A stretch of 64,000 bases of DNA from Anas platyrhynchos (taxonomy: Eukaryota > Chordata > Aves > Anseriformes > Anatidae), in contig NC_092603.1 of the NCBI RefSeq assembly GCF_047663525.1, forward strand, positions 847,501-911,500, read 5' to 3'. Both the position numbers and the translations under genes were made by a program. Positions 46,024 through 57,444 of this stretch are shown piece by piece. Position 1 is the first letter of the stretch. Every line of letters starts with the position of its first letter. Below the pieces are notes generated by a model, which worked only from the letters and a program-made list of their open reading frames with translations, did not search any database and was not told the origin of the DNA.

Positions 46024-46805
46024 GTGAGTTCGGGTTCAGGGGGAGCGTTGCTGTGGGGGGTCCACATTTTGTGTGGCCCTTTGAAGGGCTCTTGCAAGGG
46101 ACGTGACGTATTGGGGGGAGGGCCCCGCTCACCCCGCCCACTTGCGCATGGTCTGTATTGGAAGCTGAAGCCGCGCGGTGTCTGTGGCTGCGGCCTACAA
46201 CCTGGTGGGCAGCGTTTTGGGATTGGGGCTGCGATTAAGGTTGGCATTGGGATTAGGGCTGGGGCCGGGGCTGGGGTTTGGGCCGTGAATGGGCTCGGGG
46301 TGGGGGCTGCTCCGTCCAGCCTCGTCCCCGGCACGGCCAGGGGGTTGCCGGGCCCGCGGCCTGGTGGGAGCCGGGAGCTGCGTCTGTGGCTGCGACCTAC
46401 AACCTGGTGGGCAGCGTTTTGGGATTGTGGCTGCGATTAAGGTTAGTCATTGGGATTAGGGCTGGGGTCGAGAATGGGTTTGGGATGGAATTAGGGCTGC
46501 GGTTGGGGTTTGGGCCGGGGGCCGGGGTGCGCAGGCGCGGCGGTGGGCAGGGCACGGGCGCGGCAGCGGCCGGCGGGCGGTGCCGGGCCCCTTTGGGGTA
46601 GCTGAAATTGGGATTATTGATGAGATTGGGATCGAGATTGATACCGGGATCGGGGTGTTGGAGGCGGCCAAGCCCTCCCCTGTTTCCCAGGCTGCTGCCG
46701 GTTTTCTCCTAGCTTCTTACTGTTACGTTCTCACCGCGGCGTCATTTCCCCACATGTTTTTATTGTCATTTTTCTGTCTCTTCTGACTTTCTCCATTCCT
46801 TCCAG

Positions 46806-46979
46806 GTCCTTCCTCCTCTGCAGCACCCCTTGTTGCCTGCCCCTGGCTGCTGCATTCCCAGCCACAAGCTGCCCTCAGAGGACATTTGGAGATTTTGGCC
46901 TGGGGAGGCTCCTGAGATATTGTTGTGGCGCTGCCTGTGGAGGAGAAGAGGACTGAGGACAAGGATTCTGTGAGGGAGA
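46806..46979 (+). pseudogene. Exon 2 copy 5b, start codon lost
   Basis: Acceptor and A|GTAAGTG donor are intact; the start reads ATT and no other in-frame ATG precedes the donor. Otherwise it encodes the usual acidic tail. Confidence 0.65.
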
Positions 46980-47254
46980 GTAAGTGCTCTGAGGCAGGCG
47001 TGCCTGTTGTTGTCCAATTATCCGTGCTCATTTTCCTGCCCTTGCCGGCTGCTGATTGCCACCCGACTTTGAGGTTCTTCCTCCTACCGTGGTTGCTGTC
47101 GTTATGGAGAGGGACAAGGAAAAATTGGCTTTTTTTGTCATTTTTGGCTTTTTTCTACTGCCCTACACGCGTTCTCGCAGCACTGCAGGCGGGTGAGCGC
47201 TTGGAGCTGCTTTCAGCGTTCCCTTCCTCTAATCTGCGCCGTGACAGGTCTGTA

Positions 47255-47615
47255 GCTGATGGGACTCCCTCACCTCATTTTATTTTTATTTATTTTTATG
47301 CATGTTTATTTTTTCTTCAGGGTTTGGGATGATTTCCACTGCCCGTAGGCACATGTCTGCCTCTCCTGATTTCATTAACTATTTTATTTTTTCCACCACT
47401 TGTGGCTCGTGAGTCTCCCTCACCTCATTGTAGTAGTAGTAGTATTTCTTGAGGATTTGGGGGGATTTCCACTGCCTGTAGCTCGTGGGTCTGCTAGATC
47501 TTATTTTATTTCTTATTATTATTTTTACTTTTATTTTTTTACTTCTATTTTTATATGTATTTTACTTTTTACGTCATTTTATTTTTTCTTGTGGATTTGG
47601 GGTGATCTCCCCTCA
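47255..47615. repeat. AT-rich tandem repeat, GTGATTTCCACTGCC family
   Basis: Second copy of the 45345-45705 array, part of the 1.9-kb module duplication. Confidence 0.85.
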
Positions 47616-47932
47616 CAGCTGCCTCAGAGGTGGCGGGTTTCGTTCCGGCCGCTGATTGGCTCGTGCCTCCGTTGTCCTGCTCTTGCTGGCTGCTGATTGG
47701 CTCCTGCTGCGAGGTTCTCCCTCCTCCCCGGTTGCTGTCGTTGTGTTGCGAGACAAGGAAAAATTGGCTTTTTTTGGCCACTTTTTTCCTTTTTTTGGCC
47801 TTTTTTCTACCTTCTTACGCGCGTTTTCGCAGTGCTGCACACGGGTGAGCTGCTTTCAGCGCTCCCTTCCTCTGCTCTGCGCCGCGATTAAGGCAGTGGG
47901 GCCGGGGTCGCGGCAGGGGCCGGGGGCACACG
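47616..47932 (+). promoter_or_regulatory. 5' module 5c: inner promoter and exon 1 of L5
   Basis: Same sequence type as 5b: two inverted CCAAT boxes, exon 1 start ATT, donor after 47932. The G-rich minisatellite follows at 48110-48490. It is the module closest to the L5 body. Confidence 0.62.
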
Positions 47933-48825
47933 GTGAGTTCGGGTTCAGGGGGAGCGTTGCTGTGGGGGGTCCACATTTTGTGTGGCCCTTTGAAGGGCTC
48001 TTGCAAGGGACGTGACGTATTGGGGGGAGGGCCATGCTCGCTCCGCTCACCCCGCCCACTTGCGCATGGAAGCTGAAGCCGGGAGCTGTGTCTGTGGCTG
48101 CGGCCTACAACCTGGTGGGCAGCGTTTTGGGATTGGGGCTGCGATTAAGGTTGGCATTGGGATTAGGGCTGGGGCCGGGGCTGGGGTTTGGGCCGTGAAT
48201 GGGCTCGGGGTGGGGGCTGCTCCGTCCAGCCTCGTCCCCGGCACGGCCGGGGGGTTGCCGGGCCCGCGGCCCGGGGGGGAGCCGGGAGCTGCGTCTGTGG
48301 CTGCGCCCTACAACCTGGTGGGCAGCGTTTTGGGCTTACGGCTGTGATAAAGGTTGGTCATTGGGATTAGGGCTGGGGTCGGGAACGGGTTTGGGATAGA
48401 ATTAGGGCTGCGGTTGGGGTTTGGGCCGTGAATGGGCTCGGGGTGGGGCCGGAGGCCCGGTGCGCGACGGCGACGGCCGGGGGGCGGTGCCGGGCCCCTT
48501 TGGGGTAGCTGAAATTGGGATTATTGATGAGATTGGGATCGAGATTGATACCGGGATCGGGGTGCTGGAGGCGGCCAAGCCCTCCCTTGTTTCCCAGGCT
48601 GCTTCCAGCTTTCTCCCAGCTTCTTACTGTTACCTTCTCACCGCAGCGTCACCTTCCCACATGTTTCTGTTGTCATTTTTCTGTCTTTTCTGACTTTCTC
48701 CCTTCCTTCCAGGTCCTTCCTCCTCTGCAGCACCCCTTGTTGCCTGCCCCTGGCTGCTGCTTTCCCAGCCACAAGCTGCCCTCAGAGGACCTGTGGAGAT
48801 TTTGGCCTGGGGAGGCTCCTGAGAT

Positions 48826-50257
48826 ATGGCTGCGGCGCTGCCTGTGGAGGAGCACAACAATGAGGATAACGATTCTGTGACGGAGAGTACCCGCTCTGAG
48901 GCAGGCGTGAAGCAGTGGGTTTTGGGTAAGGATCCTTCCCTGTTTGGAGGGCGACAGATCTGTGGGGAGTCAGAGAGCCACCGAGGCTGGAAAAGGCCTC
49001 CGAGGTGGAGGTCAGTAGTCGAGGTTGGGGCCTTGGAGCTGCTGCAGCTGCAGCACCCGGTCACAAGTTAAAGGAGGATTTTGGCACTTCCTTTGCCACC
49101 CAGCAGCTCTCGCAAGAGAGACTGAGGAGCATCAGGGCGTGTAAGCAGGAGGTCGGGTGGTGGAGTAGCTCCTTCGTGTCCCAGAGGGAAGGGAGCCGTG
49201 GGAACGAAGAAAAGCTTCAAGGCCTTGGGATGGTTGGTAAAAGAGGCTTTTTGGGCGGAGTGTGTGGCTTTTTGTTGGAGTGGCCTAGAGGATCTTCCAA
49301 GGTTCCTTCCATTCCCTGACATTCCGTGGAGGTCCAAACGTCCCCCTACCACCAGCGGCACCCCCAGGGTGTGGGGAGGGCCTGGCCTCTCTCAGCCCTG
49401 CTGCCAGGGGTCTGCACGGCACTGGGACCCCTCACTTCCCCCCCTTCTTCTTGTTGCAGGTCTTCTTACCAAGTGCAAGGCTAGAAGAGTTGCGGCCTGG
49501 AAGCTATACGTGTTCGTCGCCATCAGTCTAATAGAGTTCCTGGTTTTGATTTCCATTATCAGTGTGCGCTCCCAGGTGGTTTCGGGGCTCATCCCTGCAG
49601 CCCCAGCTGCAGGTAGGGGGGAAAAAAAAAGGGGGCTCGGTGCCTGTATCCAACCCTGCTGCTGCCCCTTCTTTGCTCCTGCAAACCTCTGGATTTCTTT
49701 GTCCTTAGGGCTCTCTCAACGTGCGTGTTCCTGCCCCCCTTCGTGGATCGGGTTCAAGGGGAAATGTTTCTACTTCTCCGACGGGGAAAAGAACCAAACC
49801 TTGAGCCGGGCTGACTGCCACGCGCGCAACGCCAGCCTGGCCGTGATCCAGTCCAGGGAGGAGCTGGTGAGCCTTTTTATTGTTTTGGGTGGGGGGCAGA
49901 GCTCTGGGGGTGTTGGTGAGCCCCCTTTTCAACCCCGCTCCCCCTCTGCTCCCAGGACTTCATGATGCGCTATAAAGGTTCTCACGACCACTGGATCGGG
50001 CTGAGCCGCCAGAACCCGAGGCAGCGCTGGGAATGGGACGATGGCACCGAATTTAACAGCTCATTGTGAGTCCGCCGTGCCCTACACATGGGTTTTTGGG
50101 GTGAGGGGGCAGGAAGCATGCAGGATGCTCACCCCACTGCCTCCCCTGCAGGTTTCCCATCGGAGGAGGCGAGGATTTTGCTTTCTTGAACAACCAAAGA
50201 GTCACCAGCGCGCGCAGCAGCGGCGAGCGGCACTGGATCTGCACCAGGCAGCCCTGA
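48826..50257 (+). CDS. Lectin L5: CLEC2-like type II C-type lectin, 208 aa, long stalk and extended tail
   Basis: Exons: 48826-48925 (exon from 48713), 49460-49612, 49709-49866, 49956-50065, 50152-50257. The usual exon 2 donor GTAAGT has become GTACCC; the exon reads on in frame through STRSEAGVKQWVL to G|GTAAGG, keeping phase 1 and lengthening the cytoplasmic tail by about 13 residues. Transmembrane VFVAISLIEFLVLISIIS, stalk VRSQVVSGLIPAAPAA via the GTAGGG donor. CTLD: ACSCPPSWIGFKGKC, NQT, NAS, and a third sequon NSS (GTEFNSSL, where all others have FDSS). Ends WICTRQP-stop. The intron to the transmembrane exon is much shorter than in the others. AATAAA near 51129. Two further upstream modules have lost the exon 2 ATG. 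Confidence 0.8.
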
Positions 50258-51194
50258 GGCCGGCAGACAGGGCGCCTCCAGGTCTCGTGCAGAGAATACC
50301 GCACACCTTGGTGCCCTGTCAGATATTTTGGGGAACTGACAAGACCAGGGTTCATTCCTCAGGCCTGCAGGTGGTGTTTTGTCATAGCTGCTGCTCCTGG
50401 AGCTTTTTCAGGTTTTCTGTCTGCTACTATGCAGTTCCCTTGCTTCTGCAAAACGTTTTTGTCATCTCAAACTCTTGTGCACTACATTTTTGCTTCGTCT
50501 TTATCAGTGCATAGCATTAGGGTGGCAGACGCAAGGTTGTATTAGGAAAAGTAGCAACGTAGCATGTCGTGTAACTGACAACATATACTCCATTTCCTTT
50601 TTAACTCTTCAAACCCTTTTCTAAGGGCACTTGCACTTTTTTAGCAGAGGAGGAGGAGCATTTTAAATTACAGTGTTTTTCCAAAGAGGTATCAGTATTG
50701 TGCCCAGGCAGAAACTATCACAGAATGGATGGGAATATCTCAAAAAATGGTTTGGGCTGGAAGAAGGCTTCAAGATGGTCCTGTTCCAACCTCACTGCCC
50801 TGGGCTGAAGTCCCTGAGCTGCTGCAGGGGGTGGAAATCAGCTGTAACCCATCACCCCTGCTGGTGCTATCCTGAGAAATGTGAACAGCAGGTGTGTGGC
50901 TGTGGCAGGGAACAACTTCCCACAGTTACAATTCCTCCTGTACTCGAAGAAACTCTTCACGGGCTCCCAGGCTGGATGGCAGTAGCAGTTGAGTCAGGTA
51001 TCCGTTAATGTGAACTGGTGCCCGTGGAGAGAAATGGTGCCTTTCTCTTGCTTTTCTGCTCCTCTGTATCTTTGTATTATATCAACACTATTTTTCTATG
51101 TGCTGTTTTAATATATGTGCAATTTCTCAATAAAATATTTTTCCTAAGTCTGGTTCTTTTATTGTTTCGTCTTGCGTTACCCTGAGATCCAGCA

Positions 51195-52867
51195 CGAGGT
51201 GAGTTTTACCCCACTGCTTTCTGCTCCTCCATGAAAACTCTCTCATTATAAGACCAGAGCTCCATCCTGTGCCACATCTCCTGAAAATACTAAGGATTTC
51301 CTAAGAAAGCCCAGGAAACTTCACTGCGGGTCACCCAAATCTTGCTTTTAGGACAGCACCTTCGAGAAACAGCAGATCATCTTTGCCAAAAAATAAGAAA
51401 TTCTCTGCTTTTGGATCCTGGAAGAGCTCAGCAATTCTAAATGATGCTTCAGGGTGGGGTGCGGAAGGGTTTTGTGTAGGAAGCCCTCGTTCTTTGCTGA
51501 CCTAAGCCAGACTTTGTGACATTTAGGTGTGTGAAGTCTGGAGAAAAGGCTAACAGCAGGAACTGGCATCTTGGTGAAGTGGTTTCTGCTATATTTCAGG
51601 TTGGTGAATTGAATTAGTTAACCAAAAGTGCATTTTTATTGCATGGAAGTGCCCTGCCTCTGCCTGATGGAGGAAAACCAACAATACTTGAATTTATGTG
51701 CATAGCTAAAGGCAATGCGGCAAGTCCACTGCTGCAAAATTCTCCCAGTTTGGGTTGCTAGAGCAAGTTAAAGCTAAAGTAACTGCGTTTGAGGAAAAAA
51801 GACTTAATGACAACAGTTGGAGCGTGCGCGTAGCAGGAGAGGCAAGCAGGCCGTAGGTCTCAGTGTGCAAAATAAGGAAAGAGAGAACAGAAAACCCCAG
51901 ATTAAGGCTGGCTCTGTCTTTGAGAAGTAATTACAACGTCGGTACTCGTTACCGAACACGTCGCTCACCGGTTCTGCCAGCCCCTCATCTTGTGAAACTC
52001 TTGCAAAAAGCTCAAAGGGCATCAAAAGCCCTCAAAATGCAGGATCGAGTCAAGCCAGACAAGGCTGAAAGGTCGCGTTATTTACGAGGTGTTTAGAGGA
52101 GGCTCTTCCACGGGATTTGCTTCTACATCTCCGGTCCTGGAGGTGGCACTGGTGGACTTGATTTGGAGCTTGCTGGGAGGAGCCAGCTCTTGAAGCTCCC
52201 GGAGTCCGTTTCTCATGCTGTTGTTTTCCATACGGAACCAAAAATAAGAGCGCTGCTACAAACTCTACGATCCTCACCGTCACACCTTCGCCAACCGTCT
52301 CCGAGCTGAGGTGCTCCTCAAAAAAACATCTTCCCAGGATGGAGTTAGCCATGCAAATGTCCCGTGTTTCACCTGCAGGAGACCCTAAAAGCAAAAAGAT
52401 CCCCAAAGCAAAAAGATTCCCAAAGCAAAAGATTCCAGGAAATCCTTGGAAGTCCATCCTTGCACCGTTTCCACATGCTCACAAGGAACTGGAAAGCTTT
52501 TCCCAGCCGAGCAAGCTTGAAAACTGCTGATTTAACTTGCCAAAAATTGGGAAAAACTCGAATCCCATGCCATTTGACCTTTTTTTTCCCCCCATAGAAG
52601 CTGCATCTTGATGTCTCCTTAGGGTGAATCCTGTGCACGCTCAGGCATGGTTTGATTGTCAGCTTTGTGACTTCTGTGGTGCTCTGATATTTCATTTTAT
52701 TGTGAAATGAGTCGTGAATGAGTCATTGCCACATATGACCCTGCTGCCGTGAGAAATTATCAGCTGTTGGGTTGCAAGTTCAAGTAGTAACTTCAGTTCC
52801 TATCCTGCAGTTTTCAGCTGAATTCCCCTCCTGAGTTTCCTTCAAAGTTTCTGAGCTTTTGTCTTGT
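51195..52867. other. Intergenic spacer downstream of L5
   Basis: Third copy of the 33380-35035 spacer. The antisense frame here has a different C-terminus after a small deletion. No gene called. Confidence 0.6.
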
Positions 52868-53298
52868 CTGGATCTGCACCAGGCAGCCCTGAGGCCGGCA
52901 GACAGGGCGCCTCCAGGTCTCTTGCAGAGAATACCTCACACCTTGGTGCCCTGGCTGATATTTTGGGGAACTGACAAGACCAGGGTTCATTCCTCAGGCC
53001 TGCAGGTGGTGTTCTGTCATAGCTGCTGCTTCTGGAGCCTTTTCAGGTTTTCTGCCTGCCACTATGCAGTTCCCTTGGTTCTGCAAAACGTTTTTGTCAT
53101 CTCAAACTCTTCTGCACTACGTTTTTGCTTTTTCTTTATCAATGCCTAGCATTAAGGTAGATAGCAGAGGCAAGGTTGTATTAGGAAAAGTAGCAACGTA
53201 GCGTGTCGTGTAACTGACAACAGGTACTCCATTTCCTTTTTAGCTCTTCAAACCCTTTTCTAAGGGCATTTGCACTTTTATAGCAGAGGAGGAGGAGG
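52868..53298 (+). pseudogene. Lectin exon 6 tail and 3' UTR fragment
   Basis: Third scar of the same type; joins module 6 at GGAGGAGGTGTACTGGG. Confidence 0.85.
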
Positions 53299-53309
53299 TG
53301 TACTGGGGG

Positions 53310-53772
53310 GGTAATACGTTTGGGTTGGGATTTAATAGAAAAAAAATGGGGAAAAAAAAAAAAAAAAGTCCCTAAAATGCCTTTCACAAAATGGCGGCCG
53401 GGACCTCCCCTCACAGCTGCCTCAGAGGTGGCGGGTTTCGTTCCGGCCGCTGATTGGCTCGTGCCTCCGTTGTCCCGCCCTTGCCGGCTGCTGATTGGCT
53501 CCCGCCTCTCCCGCCTGCGAGGTTCTCCCTCCTCCCCTGGTTGCTGTCGTTATGGAGCGGGACAGGGAAAAACTCGCTTTTTTTGGCCATTTTTTTGGCT
53601 TTTTTTTGTCCTTTTTTCTACCTTCTTACGCGCGTTCTCGCAGCGCTGCACGCGGGGGAGCGCTTGGAGCTGCTGTCACCGCTCCCTTCCTCTGCTCTGC
53701 GCCGCGATGGAGGCAGCGGGACCAGCGGGACCTCCGCGGGGCCGGGGTCGCGGCAGGGGCCGGCGGCACACG
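53310..53772 (+). promoter_or_regulatory. 5' module 6: promoter and exon 1 of lectin L6
   Basis: YY1-like site and both CTGATTGGCT boxes present. Exon 1 ATG at 53707, donor after 53772 (66 nt, phase 0). This module resembles those of L4 and L1 more than that of L2, whose lectin body L6 shares. Confidence 0.68.
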
Positions 53773-53959
53773 GTGAGTTCGGGTTCGGGGGGAGCGTTGC
53801 CTGGGGGGGGGGGGTCCACATTTTGTGTAGCCCCCTGAAGGGCTCTTGCAAGGGGCGGGGCGGATTGGGGGGAGGGCCCCGCTTACCCCGCCCAAATCGC
53901 GTGTTTGTTTCTGCATATTCCAAAAGCTGAAGCCGGGAGCTGCGTCTGTGGCTGCGGCC

Positions 53960-54510
53960 TTACAACCTGGGGGGCAGCGTTTTGGGATTGGGGCTGCGAT
54001 TGAGGTTGGCATTGGGATTAGAGCTGGGGTCGGGAGTGGGTTTGGGATGGAATTAGGGCCGGGGCTGGGGTTTGGGCCGGGGCTGGGGTTGGGGCCGGGG
54101 CTGGGGTTTGGGCCGTGAATGGGCTCGGGGTGGGGGCTCTGCCGGCCGGCCTCGGCCCTGGTGCGGCTGGGGGGGTTGCCGGGACCGGGCCCCGGTGCGG
54201 CCGGGGAGATGCCGGGCCCGTGGCCGGGGAGGAACCGGGAGCTGCGTCTGTGGCTGCGCCCTGCAAGCTGGGGGGCAGCGTTTTGGGTTTACGGCTGTGA
54301 TAAAGGTTGGTCATTGGGATTAGGGCTGGGGTCGGGAACGGGTTTGGGATGGAATTAGGGCTGCGGTTGGGGTTTGGGCCGGGGCTGGGATTTGGGCCGT
54401 GAATGGGCTCGGGGTGGGGGCTGCGCCGGCTGCCCTCGGGCCCCGGCGCGGGGCGGCGGCCGCGGGGCGGCGGCGGCCGCGGGGCGGCGGCGGCCGCGGT
54501 ACGGCCCCTT
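53960..54510. repeat. G-rich minisatellite, module 6
   Basis: TTAGGGCTGGGG family units followed by three GGGGCGGCGGCGGCCGC-type tandem copies, as in module 4b. Confidence 0.88.
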
Positions 54511-54849
54511 TGGGGTAGCTGAAATTGGGATTAACGATGAGATTGGGATCGAGATTGATACCGGGATCGGGGTGCTGGAGGCGGCCAAGCCCTCCCCAGC
54601 TTCCCAGGCTGCTTCCAGCTTTCTCCCAGCTTCCTACCGTTACTTTCTCACCATGGCGTCATTTCCCCACATGTTTTTATTGTCATTTTTCTGTCTCTTC
54701 TGACTTTCTCCCTTCCTTCCAGGTCCTTCCTCCTCTGCAGGACCCCTTGTTGCCTGCCCCTGGCTGCTACTTTCCCAGCCACAAGCTGCCCTCAGAGGAC
54801 CAGTGGAAATTTTGGCCCTTGGAGGCCGCTGAGGGGAGGCTCCTGAGAT

Positions 54850-57332
54850 ATGGCTCTGGCGTTGTCTGTGGAGGAGAAGCACAATGAGGACAACGATTCT
54901 GTGAGGGAGAGTAAGTGTTACGAGGCAGGGGACTCTGATGTTGTCCAGTTTTCCGTGCTCGTTTTCCTGCCCTTGCCGAATGCTGACTGCTTCCTGCCTT
55001 TGTGGTTCTTTCTACTACCGTGGTTGCTGTCTTTGTGGAGCGGTACAGTGAAAAATTTACTTTTTTTTTTTTTTGTCTTTTTTCTACCGCCCTACACGCG
55101 TTCTCACAGCACTGCAGGCAGGTGAGCGCTTGGAGCTGTGCCCACCACTCCCTTCCTTTGCTCTGCGCTGCAGTGGGTCTGTAGCTCATGGGTCTGCCTC
55201 ACCTCATTTTAATTTAATTTAATTTTATTTATTTTATTTATTTATTTTATATTTTCATTTATTATTCTTTTACTCAGGATTTGGGGTGATTTCCACCACC
55301 TGCCTCAGGCTCCGATGTCACTGTTGCGGGTTAAATCTGGGAGGTTTTGGGTCTCGTAGTGGTTTGAGCTGGAACCCCAAGTCTCAGCTGAAAGTTGCTG
55401 GTTTTAGGGTTACTAAAAGCATGTTAAATAGTTTAACGAGCTGAAATCTTTGTTTTTTCCCCCAAACCCATGCTGCCTTTCCACCCTAATTAAACTCCCA
55501 AATTTCAGCAGAATCCTCTTGAATACTTCTTTTACACTTCGTTTGCCACCCAGCAGCTCTCGCAAGAGAGACCTAGGAGCATCAGGGCATGTGAGCAGGA
55601 GGTCGGGTGGTGGAGTAGCTCCCTGGTGTCCCAGAGGGAAGGGAGCCGTGGGAACAAAGAAAAGCTTCAAGGCCTTGGGATGGTTGGTGAAAGATGTGGT
55701 TAATGAGACAGCGTCGAATTTCGGAATTTTTTGGAGTTTTGATTACAATGGCAGGCGTCCTGCAAGCAGGTGCTCAGAGTAAAAGTTTCTTGCGACCTTC
55801 TATTCTGTGTTACCTGACTCCTCATTTCTCCCCTTTTGACATATTGGCAGAGTACTACATGTTCAGAACCTCCTCGATGCTCTTCTGTACTCTTATCTGT
55901 ACAATTTTACATGTATTTGACCTACCCTTAATTTCTCCTTTGTTTTGTTTTGTTGTTTTTTTTTTTTCTTTTAACCACTTCCTTTTTTGGCTAGAGGGCC
56001 CTTGTGATCTTCCTTCCTATTAATCTCGTACTGCTCATTCTGTTTCTCTTAGCTATCCTCCTCCTTTAGGGCCTGGGGGCCCTTCCCCTTCTTTGCTGAA
56101 CGCGATACCCACTTCCGTAGCACACGATCACTTCTGAGGATGCGAGATGAGTGGCATTCTTGGCTTCAAAAAACACCTTCTATTGCAAAACTCAACGTTG
56201 TTCCTCGCAGCACTGCCCTGACAGGCCAGAAGGCTGCGCTGCCACCCAGCGAGAGAGACCTCAGCGGGCTGGGGAGAAACTTACTGAAATTTAAATGAGG
56301 GCACGTGTAGAGGGGCAAGAAGCCCGTTGATTTAGGTGCTCCTGCTCCATCAGAGATTGGCCTAGATGATCTTCCAAGGTTCCTTCCATTCCCTGACGTT
56401 CCGTGGAGGTCCAACCGTCCCCCTACCACCAGGGTGTGGGGAGGGCCTGGCCTCTCAGCCCTGCTGCCAGGGGTCTGCACGGCGCTGGGACCCCTCACTT
56501 CCCCCCTTCTTTTCGTTGCAGGTCTTCTTACCAAGTGCAAGGCTAGAAGAGTTGCGGCCTGGAAGCTATACGCATTCGTCGCCATCAGTCTAATAGAGTT
56601 CCTGGTTGTGATTTCCATTATCAGTGTGTGCTCCCAGATGGTTTCGGGGCTCATCCCTGCAGCCCCAGCTGCAGGTAGGGGGAAAAAAAAAAGGGGGGCT
56701 CGGTGCCTGTATCCAACCCTGCTGCTGCCCCTTCTTTGCTCCTGCAAACCCCTGGATTTCTTTGTCCTTAGGGCTCTCTCAACGTCCATGTTCCTGCCCC
56801 CCTTCGTGGATCGGGTTCGAGGGGAAATGTTTCTACTTCTCCGACGGGGAAAAGAACCAGACCTTGAGCCGGGCTGACTGCCACGCGCGCAACGCCAGCC
56901 TGGCCGTGATCCAGTCCAGGGAGGAGCTGGTGAGGCTGGGGCTTTTCTCCTTTTTTATTTTGGGTGGGGGGCAGAGCTCTGGGGGTGTTGGTGAGCCCCC
57001 TTTTCAACCCTGCTCCCCCTCTGCTCCCAGGAGTTCGTGCTGCGCTATAAAGGTTCTCACGACCACTGGATCGGGCTGAGCCGCCAGAACCCGAGGCAGC
57101 GCTGGGAATGGGACGATGGCACCGAATTTGACAGCTCATTGTGAGTCCGCCCTGCCCTGCACGTGGGTTTTTGGGGTGAGGGGGCAGGAAGCATGCAGGA
57201 TGCTCACCCCACTGCCTCCCCTGCAGGTTTCCCATCGGAGGAGGCGAGGATTTTGCTTTCTTGAACAACCAAAGAGTCACCAGCGCGCGCAGCAGCGGCG
57301 AGCGGCACTGGATCTGCACCAGGCAGCCCTGA
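54850..57332 (+). CDS. Lectin L6: CLEC2-like type II C-type lectin, 195 aa, long-stalk class
   Basis: Exons: 54850-54910 (exon from 54723), 56522-56674, 56772-56929, 57031-57140, 57227-57332. Tail MALALSVEEKHNEDNDS is of the L1/L4 type, while exons 3-6 translate identically to L2 (AFVAISLIEFLVVISIIS, stalk SVCSQMVSG, PCSCPPSW, NAS, EFVLRYKG). The gene is therefore a mosaic, with the switch between about 55.2 and 56.1 kb. The upstream donor is lost and the GTAGGG donor used, as in the other long-stalk genes. The CTLD lacks one conserved disulfide. The 3' flank carries the ERVL solo LTR, and an AATAAA lies near 58876. Confidence 0.85.
55690..56330. other. Intron insert shared by L6 and L2, unrecognised
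   Basis: Counterpart of 23830-24460, with a few differences in its left part and near-identity further right. No coding signature. Confidence 0.55.
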
Positions 57333-57444
57333 GGCCGGCAGACAGGGCGCCTCCAGGTCTCGTGCAGAAAATCCCTCACACCTTGGTGCCCTGGTGGATG
57401 TTTTGGGGAACTGACGCAGCAGAACAAGACCCAGGGTTCATTTC

